Origin: Saprospiraceae bacterium | GTDB lineage: Bacteria; Bacteroidota; Bacteroidia; Chitinophagales; Saprospiraceae | Length of the DNA stretch: 33,393 nt | NCBI GenBank assembly: GCA_026993525.1 | Contig: JALWSS010000228.1 | Coordinates: 1 to 33,393 of the forward strand | Direction: 5' to 3' | The notes under the pieces: generated by a model | What the model was told of the DNA's origin: nothing | Databases searched by the model: none | What the model saw: only the letters and a program-made list of their open reading frames with translations | Part shown: positions 16,447-23,994 of the stretch, piece by piece | Layout: each line of letters begins with the position of its first letter | How positions within the stretch are numbered: the first letter of the stretch is position 1 | Position numbers and translations under genes: made by a program

Positions 16447-17665
16447 AACCTTGCTGGCTGTCGCACTGCTCTTCTTTTCCGGCTTCCTCGCTGCGCAACC
16501 TTTGGAGCAGTTGTTGGCGCAAGCCGACAGCAACAACCTGGAGCTGAAAGCGCTGTACCAGGACTACCTGGCAGCCCTGGAAAAAGCCCCCCAGGTCAGC
16601 CAGCTTCCGGAACCCGAAGCCGGACTGGGTGTCTTTGCCCTGCCCGTGGAAACCCGCCTGGGCCCTCAGTGGGTGCGCCTGAGTGCCACCCAAAAGTTCC
16701 CCTGGAAGGGTACCCTGGACGCCCGCCGTGACCTGATGCTGGTGATGGCAAAAGCGCAGTTTGAGAAAATTGCTGCCACCCGCCTCAACCTCCATTACAA
16801 GGTGAAAGCTGCGTACTACCAGCTGTACGAACTGACAAAAAAGCAGCTCATCATCCAACGGAGCATAGACGTTTTCCGAAGGATAGAATCCATTGCGCTG
16901 GCCAACGTGGAGGCAGGCCGCTCAAAACTGGCCGACGTGCTGCGCATCCAAATCAGGATCAAAGACCTGGAGGAAGAACTGGAACTTTTGGAAACCCAAA
17001 AGCAAAAACCACTGGCCGTGATCAACGGCCTGCTGAACAGAGACGCCGGAACGCCGGTGGTGCCCGCAGACACACTGACCACCATGGACCCGGCTTACTC
17101 CCTCGACTCCCTCCAGGCCCTCATAGCTGCCGGACACCCGGTGCTGAGAATGTTCAGCCTGCAGCAGGAGGCCTCACGGGAAGCCATCAAACTGAACACG
17201 CTGGAAGGCAAGCCTTCTTTCGCCGCAGGCCTCGATTACATCTTCGTGGGACAGCGCTCCGACGCCGACCCCGGCGGCAATGGCCGGGATATTCTCTCAC
17301 CGAGAATCGGCGTGCGCATCCCGCTCTACCGCGAAAAGTACGACGCCAAAGAACAGGAAGAACGCATCAAAATACACGCCCTGGAATTGCGCAAGGAAGA
17401 CCTCCGGTTGCAATTCCGCTCGGCATTGGAGCAGGCATTTGCCAATTGGGACGATGCCCGGATCCGCTTTCAATTGTTCGAAGATCAAAAACAAACCACC
17501 CTTTCGGTGCTCGACCTGCTCATGGCAGCTTACAGCGCCGAGGGGGCCAGCTTTATTGACCTTCTGCAAACTGAAAACCAATACATCCGGTACGATTTGA
17601 TGCAACTGAGTGCCATAGTGAAAATGTACCAGGCACAAGCTGAAATCGAGCGGTACATTCCATAA
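16439..17665 (+). CDS. TolC-family outer-membrane channel of the Cus-type pump
   Basis: The 408-residue protein begins MNKTLLAVALLFFSGFLAAQ, a cleavable signal peptide without lipobox, followed by two long helical repeats typical of outer membrane efflux proteins: LEQLLAQADSNNLELKAL near residue 22 and a second repeat opening with HPVLRMFSLQQEA near 238. LPVETRLGPQWVRLSATQKFPW carries the PGK/FPW-like motif seen in CusC/CzcC relatives. An in-frame ATG nine bases earlier (16430) is an alternative start. The start lies inside the end of the CusA-like gene, indicating translational coupling. The adaptor follows 37 bases after. Confidence 0.9.
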   Translation: MNKTLLAVALLFFSGFLAAQPLEQLLAQADSNNLELKALYQDYLAALEKAPQVSQLPEPEAGLGVFALPVETRLGPQWVRLSATQKFPWKGTLDARRDLMLVMAKAQFEKIAATRLNLHYKVKAAYYQLYELTKKQLIIQRSIDVFRRIESIALANVEAGRSKLADVLRIQIRIKDLEEELELLETQKQKPLAVINGLLNRDAGTPVVPADTLTTMDPAYSLDSLQALIAAGHPVLRMFSLQQEASREAIKLNTLEGKPSFAAGLDYIFVGQRSDADPGGNGRDILSPRIGVRIPLYREKYDAKEQEERIKIHALELRKEDLRLQFRSALEQAFANWDDARIRFQLFEDQKQTTLSVLDLLMAAYSAEGASFIDLLQTENQYIRYDLMQLSAIVKMYQAQAEIERYIP

Positions 17666-17702
17666 CCCACTTATTCAACATCAACTTCAAAAATTGACGA
17701 AG

Positions 17703-19448
17703 ATGAAAAATTGGAAAATCATATTGATGGTACTTGTCGCAGCCTTTGCCGGCCTGGCGGCCGGGTATGTTTTCTTCGGAAAAACGCAGCCTGCTGCCAA
17801 CCATGAAGGCCACGATCACAACGTTGCCGCAGGCGAGGAGAAAGAAACCATCTGGACCTGCTCCATGCACCCGCAAATCCGGCAAAACGAACCGGGTCAA
17901 TGCCCCATTTGCGGCATGGACCTGATACCCCTCGACGAGGCCAATGCTTCGCAAAACCCCCTGGTAATGCAGATGACCGAGGAAGCGGTCAAACTCGCCA
18001 ATATCCAGACCATGGAGGTGGGAGCAGGCTCAGGTGCGGCTTCGAAGACCATTTCCCTGACCGGCCGCATAGAGGCCGACGAGCGGCATGTGTCCAGTCA
18101 GGTTTCACACCTGCCCGGCCGCATAGAGCAGCTCTTTGTCACCTTCACCGGTGAGTCGGTGAAAAAAGGGCAAAAGCTGGCTACCATCTATTCACCGCAA
18201 CTCATCTCTGCCCAGAAAGAGCTGCTCGAAGCCAGAAAATGGGCCGATTCACAGCCCCAACTGCTGGAGGCAGTCCGCAACAAATTGCGCTACTGGAAAC
18301 TCACCGATGCCACCATCGAAGAGATTGAAAAATCCGGTAAGATAACCGAAACCCTTCCCGTGTATGCGGATCGCTCCGGGGTGGTGCTCAAGCGCAGAAT
18401 TGCCGTAGGCGACTATGTCAAGGAAGGAACGGTGCTGTTCGACCTGGCTGACCTGAACCGGCTCTGGGTGCTCTTTGATGCCTATGAAGAAGACCTGGCC
18501 AACATCCGCCTGGGTGACAAAGTAAGCTATACCGTGACCGCCATTCCGGACAAGACCTTCACCGGTAAGGTCAGTTTCATTGATCCGGTGGTGAACCCCC
18601 AAACGAGGGCTGCCAGTGTCAGGGCAGACGTGCGAAATATCGGCGGCCTGCTCAAACCGGATATGTTCGTGAAAGGCTCCATCGTGGCACGGCCGAAATC
18701 AGCCCGGAAAGGTCTGTTGGTTCCCAAAACGGCCGTACTCTGGACCGGCCCCAGATCGGTGGTCTATGTGCAGGTGCCTGACTCCAACGTACCTTCCTAC
18801 GAATACCGGGAAATCAAACTGGGAGACGCCGTCGGTGACAAATACCTGGTGCTGGACGGCCTGAACGCCGGAGAGCGGGTGGTCATCAACGGCCAGTTCG
18901 TCATTGACGCTGCGGCCCAACTCAACAACATGAACAGCATGATGAACCGAAACGTGAAAACCGCCGAACAAGCGGAGGAAGTACCTGATTACAGGGCAGA
19001 TACGCCCGCCGAATTCAAAAAGCAATTGGGCAAGGCCGTGCAGGAATACCTGCAATTGAAACAGGCCCTGGTAGAATCAGACCCCACAGCAGCAAAAAAA
19101 GCAGCGGCCGCCATGCTGCCGGCTTTTGCTGAGGTTCAGATGGAGTTGCTCAAAGGCGATGCACACATGTATTGGATGGAAAAGCTCAAGGCAATGAAAG
19201 CCCATGCCGGAAAAATTGCAGAAAGCGACGACCTGGAAAATCAACGCAAACAGTTCGGGTTCCTCTCACAGGCACTGGCCGCCGCAGTAAAAGCCTTTGG
19301 TATCGAGAACGGACAGCTTTATGTAATCCATTGCCCCATGGCCTTCGACAATGAAGGTGCCGACTGGCTGAGCGCTGAACGGAAGGTCCAAAACCCCTAC
19401 TTCGGCGATGCCATGCTCACCTGCGGCGTGGTGCAGGATAGTCTGTGA
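17703..19448 (+). CDS. cusB: CusB-like periplasmic adaptor with metal-binding domain and DUF3347 tail
   Basis: The 581-residue protein has an N-terminal membrane anchor (residues 4-26), a His-rich spacer, a heavy-metal-binding domain at 51-77 (WTCSMHPQIR ... CPICGMDLIPL), the HlyD/MFP barrel-lipoyl-hairpin core (about 95-400) and a C-terminal DUF3347 domain (about 440-575) with YVIHCPMAFDNEGADW and NPYFGDAMLTCG. The Met pairs and Cys/His suggest Cu(I)/Ag(I) binding and transfer to the RND pump. ATG 17703 is chosen; a TTG three codons upstream is possible. It is the last of the three pump genes. The stop is immediately followed by a dispersed repeat. Confidence 0.94.
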   Translation: MKNWKIILMVLVAAFAGLAAGYVFFGKTQPAANHEGHDHNVAAGEEKETIWTCSMHPQIRQNEPGQCPICGMDLIPLDEANASQNPLVMQMTEEAVKLANIQTMEVGAGSGAASKTISLTGRIEADERHVSSQVSHLPGRIEQLFVTFTGESVKKGQKLATIYSPQLISAQKELLEARKWADSQPQLLEAVRNKLRYWKLTDATIEEIEKSGKITETLPVYADRSGVVLKRRIAVGDYVKEGTVLFDLADLNRLWVLFDAYEEDLANIRLGDKVSYTVTAIPDKTFTGKVSFIDPVVNPQTRAASVRADVRNIGGLLKPDMFVKGSIVARPKSARKGLLVPKTAVLWTGPRSVVYVQVPDSNVPSYEYREIKLGDAVGDKYLVLDGLNAGERVVINGQFVIDAAAQLNNMNSMMNRNVKTAEQAEEVPDYRADTPAEFKKQLGKAVQEYLQLKQALVESDPTAAKKAAAAMLPAFAEVQMELLKGDAHMYWMEKLKAMKAHAGKIAESDDLENQRKQFGFLSQALAAAVKAFGIENGQLYVIHCPMAFDNEGADWLSAERKVQNPYFGDAMLTCGVVQDSL

Positions 19449-19560
19449 TAGCTCGTAGCTGATTCTGCTAAACCCCATAATCCTTCATCCCCGATGAATA
19501 TCGGGGTCATAATCCTTCATAATCCTCTATAATCCTCATAATCCCAATAATCCTCATCCC
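19449..19560. repeat. Dispersed repeat tract (ATAATCCTC units) after the pump operon
   Basis: The first 35 bases (19449-19483) are the inverted copy of 6844-6878, then a palindrome CCCCGAT-GAAT-ATCGGGG (19489-19506), then imperfect ATAATCCTTC / ATAATCCTC units up to about 19560. The reverse complement of this unit is also at 6660-6676. It separates the pump genes from the metal-binding lipoprotein. Confidence 0.75.
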
Positions 19561-19633
19561 CCCCAAAAAACCTTCAAAAACCACAAAAACCACAATCAAC
19601 TTTTAAATCATTCACTTTTAACCATTTCAAATC

Positions 19634-19990
19634 ATGAAGTACTTCAAATTGTTTTTTCTGGGTGCAGTCATCAGTGCGGTAGCCATCGCCTGCGGCAACA
19701 ACGCCCACGACCACGACCACGATCACTCCGATGGAGAGTCCACCGAGATGCATGAAGATCACGACCACGACGGTGGTGCCATGCACGAAAACGGCGATGC
19801 CGACGCTTCTTCCCAATCGGATGCCGAAGGCGCACAGGAAGCCCACGGCGACGGACCTGAGTACACCTCCGCCTACGTTTGCCCCATGCACTGCGAAGGC
19901 AGTGGCAGTGACAAGCCCGGCAAATGCCCCGTGTGTGGCATGGACTACGTGGCCAATGCCGATCATGTCAAGGATGGGCACATGCACTAA
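19634..19990 (+). CDS. His-rich lipoprotein with heavy-metal-binding domain
   Basis: The 118-residue protein has a lipobox VAIAC (Cys20), a long His/Asp-rich stretch (HDHDHDHSDGE, then MHEDHDHDGGAMHENGD) and a C-terminal heavy-metal-binding domain (YVCPMHCEGS ... KCPVCGMDYV) homologous to the one in the adjacent CusB-like adaptor. It probably binds copper or silver at the membrane surface and may hand it to the pump. ATG 19634 begins the signal peptide. A perfect-stem terminator follows the stop. Confidence 0.85.
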   Translation: MKYFKLFFLGAVISAVAIACGNNAHDHDHDHSDGESTEMHEDHDHDGGAMHENGDADASSQSDAEGAQEAHGDGPEYTSAYVCPMHCEGSGSDKPGKCPVCGMDYVANADHVKDGHMH

Positions 19991-20036
19991 AAAAAATCAA
20001 CAGCAGGCAGGGAAGTCTCTGCCTGCTGATTTCTTA
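19988..20036. terminator. Strong terminator-like hairpin
   Basis: CAGCAGGCAG (20001-20010) pairs perfectly with CTGCCTGCTG (20019-20028) around an 8-base loop. A run of A residues precedes it and TTTCTT follows, so it can act in both directions. It separates the metal-binding lipoprotein from the HMA protein. Confidence 0.8.
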
Positions 20037-20056
20037 ATCCTTTAAAATCTATTCTT

Positions 20057-20467
20057 ATGAAAAAGTTGGTTTTGATCGCAGCATTGTTCGCTTTTTACAC
20101 CGGCGGACTATTTGCCCAACACGAACACCACCATGGACAAAACACAAAAGAGAAGAGCACCTCAACCTCTCTGGTCGTGGATGGTAAAACAGACACCTTC
20201 AAGGTCTATGGCAACTGTGGCATGTGCGAACGCCGCATAGAAGGAGCCCTGAAAAAGGTAGAAGGTATCTATGCCGCTGACTGGGATGTTGACACCAAGC
20301 AACTGACCGTCAATTACAACCCCGAAGTAATTCAGCTAAAAGAGATCAAACAAGTGGTTGCAAATGCGGGCCATGATTCTGATGAAGTCAGGGCCAAAGA
20401 AGAAGTGTACAACGCATTGCCGGGCTGCTGCCAATACGAGCGGCCCACTTCAGATGAGGGTAATTAA
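20057..20467 (+). CDS. Exported HMA-domain metallochaperone
   Basis: The 136-residue protein has a signal peptide ending LFAQ, a short HEHHHG segment and a heavy-metal-associated domain (about 45-115) with metal motif GNCGMCERRIEGAL, in which Cys54 and Cys57 would bind Cu(I). The usual GMTCxxC is altered to GNCGMC, a form seen in secreted Bacteroidota HMA proteins. A C-terminal LPGCCQYER adds a vicinal Cys pair. It probably acts as a periplasmic copper chaperone between the cytoplasmic exporter and the Cus pump. A terminator-like hairpin follows. Confidence 0.87.
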   Translation: MKKLVLIAALFAFYTGGLFAQHEHHHGQNTKEKSTSTSLVVDGKTDTFKVYGNCGMCERRIEGALKKVEGIYAADWDVDTKQLTVNYNPEVIQLKEIKQVVANAGHDSDEVRAKEEVYNALPGCCQYERPTSDEGN

Positions 20468-20488
20468 CTGTCATATACAGTTCAGTGA

Positions 20489-20525
20489 GCAAGCCGGGCA
20501 CCCGGTGCCCGCGCTTGCCACTTTT
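20489..20525 (+). terminator. Hairpin with T-rich tail after the HMA gene
   Basis: GCAAGC-c-GGGCAC (20489-20501) pairs with GTGCCC-gc-GCTTGC (20505-20518), giving 12 base pairs with one asymmetric bulge, followed by CACTTTTAATAA. It is a probable intrinsic terminator or attenuator ahead of the small membrane protein gene. Confidence 0.65.
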
Positions 20526-20538
20526 AATAAATTTCAGG

Positions 20539-20664
20539 ATGAAAGATTGCTGTGGTAATAACAATCATAAATCAGCCGGACCAGGCAGGGTCAAAAATAT
20601 TGTAAAAGCGGTGCTCTGGCTGATACTTTTACTTGTAATAATACTTGGTATAATTCAAAAATAA
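20539..20664 (+). CDS. 41-residue membrane peptide with N-terminal Cys-Cys
   Basis: The frame starts MKDCCGNNNHKSAGPG and continues into a single hydrophobic helix (AVLWLILLLVIILGIIQ) ending in Lys. The N-terminal vicinal cysteines and a nearby His would lie on the cytoplasmic side if the helix obeys the positive-inside rule. Similar short MKDCC peptides occur in metal-resistance loci of Bacteroidota as far as I recall. It lies between the HMA gene and the AraC-type regulator. It could bind or sense Cu(I) at the inner membrane; this is inference. Confidence 0.65.
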   Translation: MKDCCGNNNHKSAGPGRVKNIVKAVLWLILLLVIILGIIQK

Positions 20665-20752
20665 TAACAAAGCATACAGTTCGAAATTTACTCAACAAGA
20701 TTCTGAACCAGACCCCTATCACCAATCAGGTAAGTCCACTAAAAATCAAGCC

Positions 20753-21337
20753 ATGAAAGCGTCAAATTCAATGGAGTTGCTGGTTCGTAACATGATTTGC
20801 AGCAGGTGTGTGAAAGTAGTACGTGAAAACCTGGAAGACCTGGGACTGGAAGTCAATGAAATCACCCTTGGCCGGGTACTTGTTGCACTGCCTGATTCCA
20901 AACACATTGATCTACAATCCATCGAGCAAGCATTGGCCAAAGACAATTTCCATCTCATTTATTCCGATGATGAGGTGATAAGTGAAAAGATTAAATTGGA
21001 GATTCTGAACTTATTGCAGGACCTGCCAATCGTATTAAACCAAAACCTCTCTGAATTCCTGTCAAAAAAACTTAACAAGAATTACTATTCCCTGAGCAAA
21101 TCCTTCTCAAAAACAGAAGGCATAACAATAGAAAGATATTTTGTGCTAATGAGGATAGAAAAAGCAAAGGAACTCATCGGATACGGAGAATTGAATTTTA
21201 CCGAAATAGCTTATGATTTGGGCTACAGAAACATCAGCCATTTGTCAGGCCAATTCAAACAGGTAACCGGAATGAGCATGAGTGACTATAAAAAACTGGA
21301 AATAAAGACCAGACATCCACTCGACAAGATTATATAA
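20753..21337 (+). CDS. HMA-like/AraC-type copper-responsive regulator
   Basis: The 194-residue protein combines a degenerate heavy-metal-associated fold at the N-terminus (LLVRNMICSRCVKVVRENL, Cys16 and Cys19) with an AraC-type DNA-binding domain (about 95-185: ISEKIKLEILNLL, then IERYFVLMRIEKAKELI and FTEIAYDLGYRNISHLSGQF). This architecture is a one-component regulator in which metal binding at the CxxC could alter DNA binding. Length fits the family. It stands between the efflux genes and the lower-GC block and is the only recognisable regulator of the island. Confidence 0.88.
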   Translation: MKASNSMELLVRNMICSRCVKVVRENLEDLGLEVNEITLGRVLVALPDSKHIDLQSIEQALAKDNFHLIYSDDEVISEKIKLEILNLLQDLPIVLNQNLSEFLSKKLNKNYYSLSKSFSKTEGITIERYFVLMRIEKAKELIGYGELNFTEIAYDLGYRNISHLSGQFKQVTGMSMSDYKKLEIKTRHPLDKII

Positions 21338-21666
21338 ATATCGCCCAAAAGAGAGAAATAGTTTTTAATTATGAGAGTCTATTTTTATGCCTGAAAGCAT
21401 GGCGAATATCAAGAAGCATTAAACCGGCAACGACCCGGCATTTGAGCACCTGTTGCCAGGTTCATTGGACATGCACCACCAATGCCAACAAAACCCGCAG
21501 ATCATTTCGAGGCACATTGGTGTGTGTTTCAACCTTTGATGACATTCATTGCCCCGGAGGAGAAAACAACCGCCTCCTTTCATTCAATTATGAATCACAG
21601 CCTTACCCCAAGTGCCACAGCAACGACAGCAAAAGTGCTTTAACATAGAACGAAAACCGAACGATC
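21338..21666. other. 329-base gap without a convincing gene
   Basis: The gap holds no supported coding region. It contains an inverted repeat, CACCAATG near 21475 with CATTGGTG near 21515, and GGAGG / CCTCC near 21555-21580 that could pair. It would carry the promoter of the DUF5676-led gene chain, but no clear TAnnTTTG element was found. Confidence 0.4.
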
Positions 21667-21951
21667 ATGAACTCACTAAGTATTCGAAAATTTGGAATGG
21701 CAGTTGGCACAGCATGGGCTATCCTATACCTGGGATGTGCCATATTCATGTTGTTTGCCGGCTCATCAGGGACCATAGCATTTTTCAACACATTGTTGCA
21801 CGGCCTCGATGTCAGTTCAATAATCCGTACGGAAATACCGCTATCTGAATTCTTCATCGGGATCGTGGCATCCTTTATTCTAGGTTGGCTGACCGGAGCC
21901 ATTGTAGCATGGGTTTACAACTTCAGCTTGAGATCAAACCACAACGGATGA
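21667..21951 (+). CDS. DUF5676 family membrane protein
   Basis: The 94-residue protein has two hydrophobic helices (about 12-32 and 60-85). IRKFGMAVGTAWAILYLGC, then FFNTLLHGLDVSSIIR and FIGIVASFILGWLTGAIVAW, match the DUF5676 pattern. Members are common beside heavy-metal resistance genes in Bacteroidota but have no known function. The TGA stop overlaps the start of the lycopene-cyclase-domain gene (ATGA at 21948), indicating translational coupling. Confidence 0.82.
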   Translation: MNSLSIRKFGMAVGTAWAILYLGCAIFMLFAGSSGTIAFFNTLLHGLDVSSIIRTEIPLSEFFIGIVASFILGWLTGAIVAWVYNFSLRSNHNG

Positions 21952-22658
21952 AATACGCATGGCTTACATGGTCTTTAATTGCACTGTGTGGCTGGGCAAT
22001 CATATATTGGAGGCAGCCTGAAATCAGGGTGGAAATGTTGAGAGTAAGTTTGTGGACTTCATTATTTGGACTGACCGAGCCACTTTTTGTTCCTGAATAT
22101 TGGGCGCCTCCTTCTTTATTTGACCTTGCCAGAAACACCGGTTTCGATATAGAGAGTATAATCTTCTCTTTTTCAATTGGAGGTATCGGATCAGTGTTGT
22201 ACAAGCTGCTAATCCCTGTGAGAAGTACACCAATGGAGGAGCACGCAAGGAAGCACCCGAGACACAAATTGCACAGGATCATACTTTTTGCTCCTGTTAT
22301 ATTTTTTGTCATCCTTGCAGTTTTCACCACTTTGAACCATATTTATTGTGGTATCATTTCTCTCTTTTTGGGGGCTGTGGCCACTCTTTATTGCAGGCCC
22401 GATCTGAAAACAAAGATATGGATCGGGGGCTTGCTATTTCTTGCAATTTATACCGTTTACTTTGGGACGCTTTTGCTTGTCTATCCGGATTATGTTGACA
22501 ACTACTGGAACTTATCTGGCATAACGGGTATTAAATTCCTTGGAATTCCAATTGAAGAGCTGTTGTTCGCAATCACATTTGGAATGTACTGGTCAGGTTT
22601 ATATGAACACCTCCTTTGGTATCAACTGAAGCCAAACACAAACATCAGCAATGATTGA
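21948..22658 (+). CDS. Lycopene-cyclase-domain membrane protein (CrtY_cd-like)
   Basis: The 236-residue protein has about six to seven hydrophobic helices and two regions resembling halves of heterodimeric-type lycopene cyclases: TSLFGLTEPLFVPEYWAPP near residue 38 and GIPIEELLFAITFGMYWSGL near 205, in which the P-x-E-E type motif is preserved. In carotenoid pathways such proteins close beta-ionone rings; here no carotenoid genes are present, so another isoprenoid substrate is possible. ATG 21948 is preferred over an upstream start because it couples to the DUF5676 stop. The stop overlaps the next gene by eight bases. Confidence 0.72.
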   Translation: MKYAWLTWSLIALCGWAIIYWRQPEIRVEMLRVSLWTSLFGLTEPLFVPEYWAPPSLFDLARNTGFDIESIIFSFSIGGIGSVLYKLLIPVRSTPMEEHARKHPRHKLHRIILFAPVIFFVILAVFTTLNHIYCGIISLFLGAVATLYCRPDLKTKIWIGGLLFLAIYTVYFGTLLLVYPDYVDNYWNLSGITGIKFLGIPIEELLFAITFGMYWSGLYEHLLWYQLKPNTNISND

Positions 22659-23994
22659 GCAATGCCCATACAGCACCGTGTGCCTTCCAGCTACAAATCT
22701 TCCCAGATTGGTTGTAGCCGGTGCTGGCTTTGCAGGTATCAATCTCATCAAGAAATTGAAAAACAAGCGATTTCAAATAGTGTTGCTGGACAAAAACAAC
22801 TATCACAAATTTCAGCCTCTTCTGTATCAGGTGGCCATAGGTGGGCTTGAACCAGACACAATTACTACTCCAATAAGAAAATTATTTCATGGCTACAAGA
22901 ATTTGATTTTCAGAATGGCGGAAGTGATTGAAATAGAGCCGGAAAACAATCGGGTCATTACTGATATTGGCTGGATAAGGTATGATTATTTCGTTTTGGC
23001 AAGCGGTAGCAAAACCAACTTTTTCGGGTTGTCTGAAATTTCAGAAACCAGCCTCGGCCTTAAAGAGATCACCGAGGCCATTGACATTCGGAGCTGGATG
23101 TTACAAAATCTGGAAAAAGCAGTTTTAACCTGCGATTCTGATGAAAAAGATGCATTGACAAACTTTGTAATTGTCGGTGCAGGCCCGGCCGGTGTTGAGC
23201 TGGCAGGTGCATTGGCAGAATTCAAGCGATTTATTCTTAACAAAGATTACCCGGAGCTGACTTCTCAATGGGTAAAAATATTTCTTGTAGAAGCAAAGGA
23301 TAAAGTCTTACCCGGCATGTCAGAAAGGTCATCTGAAGAGGCCTTAAAAGTTCTTAGGGACATTGGTGTGGAGGTCATGCTTAACACTACTGTAAAACAT
23401 TATGATGGAAATACAGTGACACTTGGAGACGGGAAGAATCTGCCGGCAAGAATGATGGTGTGGACGGCAGGTGTAGAAGGAGACTATCCTGCCGGGTTGC
23501 ACACCTCAGAAAGTACCAGAGCGAAGCGTTTAATTGTGGACAAGTACAACAGGGTCAATGGATTCGAAAATATTTTTGCCATAGGCGATGTTGCCGCTAT
23601 GGTTTCGCCTGAATTTCCCAACGGACATCCAATGCTGGCTCCAGTGGCCATCCAACAAGGAAGACTACTTGCTGACAATTTAATCCATTTTGACAAATAT
23701 GGAGCGTTTAAAAAGAAATTTGAATATGCCGACAGAGGCAGTTTGGCAACTATCGGAAAACGGAAAGCAATAGCGGAAATAGGAAAATTCAGGTTCCGTG
23801 GATTCTTCGCCTGGGTGCTGTGGTCAACAGTGCATTTATTTTCACTGATCGGCTTCAAAAACAAAGTAATTGTCAGTGCCAACTGGTTGATCAGTTATAT
23901 GACCTATGAAAAAGCCAACCGGCTCATTATCAGAAAATATTTTCCTGTTTTAAAACCTGCTCACAGACAAAAAACAAATAGAGTCACTCCATGA
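22651..23994 (+). CDS. Type II NADH dehydrogenase-like FAD oxidoreductase
   Basis: The 447-residue flavoprotein has two dinucleotide-binding motifs (VAGAGFAG at 22-29 for FAD; IVGAGPAGVELAG at 174-186 for NAD(P)H), YHKFQPLLYQVAIGGLEPD, and NIFAIGDVAA near 308. This is the NDH-2 pattern: single-subunit oxidation of NADH with electron transfer to membrane quinone. The C-terminus (FFAWVLWSTVHLFSLIGF) is the amphipathic membrane-binding part. It overlaps the cyclase-domain gene by eight bases and its stop overlaps the next start (ATGA at 23991). In a metal island it could keep quinones reduced or re-route electrons under copper stress; this is inferred. Confidence 0.88.
   Translation: MIEQCPYSTVCLPATNLPRLVVAGAGFAGINLIKKLKNKRFQIVLLDKNNYHKFQPLLYQVAIGGLEPDTITTPIRKLFHGYKNLIFRMAEVIEIEPENNRVITDIGWIRYDYFVLASGSKTNFFGLSEISETSLGLKEITEAIDIRSWMLQNLEKAVLTCDSDEKDALTNFVIVGAGPAGVELAGALAEFKRFILNKDYPELTSQWVKIFLVEAKDKVLPGMSERSSEEALKVLRDIGVEVMLNTTVKHYDGNTVTLGDGKNLPARMMVWTAGVEGDYPAGLHTSESTRAKRLIVDKYNRVNGFENIFAIGDVAAMVSPEFPNGHPMLAPVAIQQGRLLADNLIHFDKYGAFKKKFEYADRGSLATIGKRKAIAEIGKFRFRGFFAWVLWSTVHLFSLIGFKNKVIVSANWLISYMTYEKANRLIIRKYFPVLKPAHRQKTNRVTP

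Noticed and set aside
14392-16536. 714-residue minus-strand frame
   Set aside because: Antisense shadow of the CusA-like gene.
21442-21648. 68-residue plus-strand frame in the gap before DUF5676
   Set aside because: Cys-rich but without signal peptide, family or neighbour support; the composition looks random.
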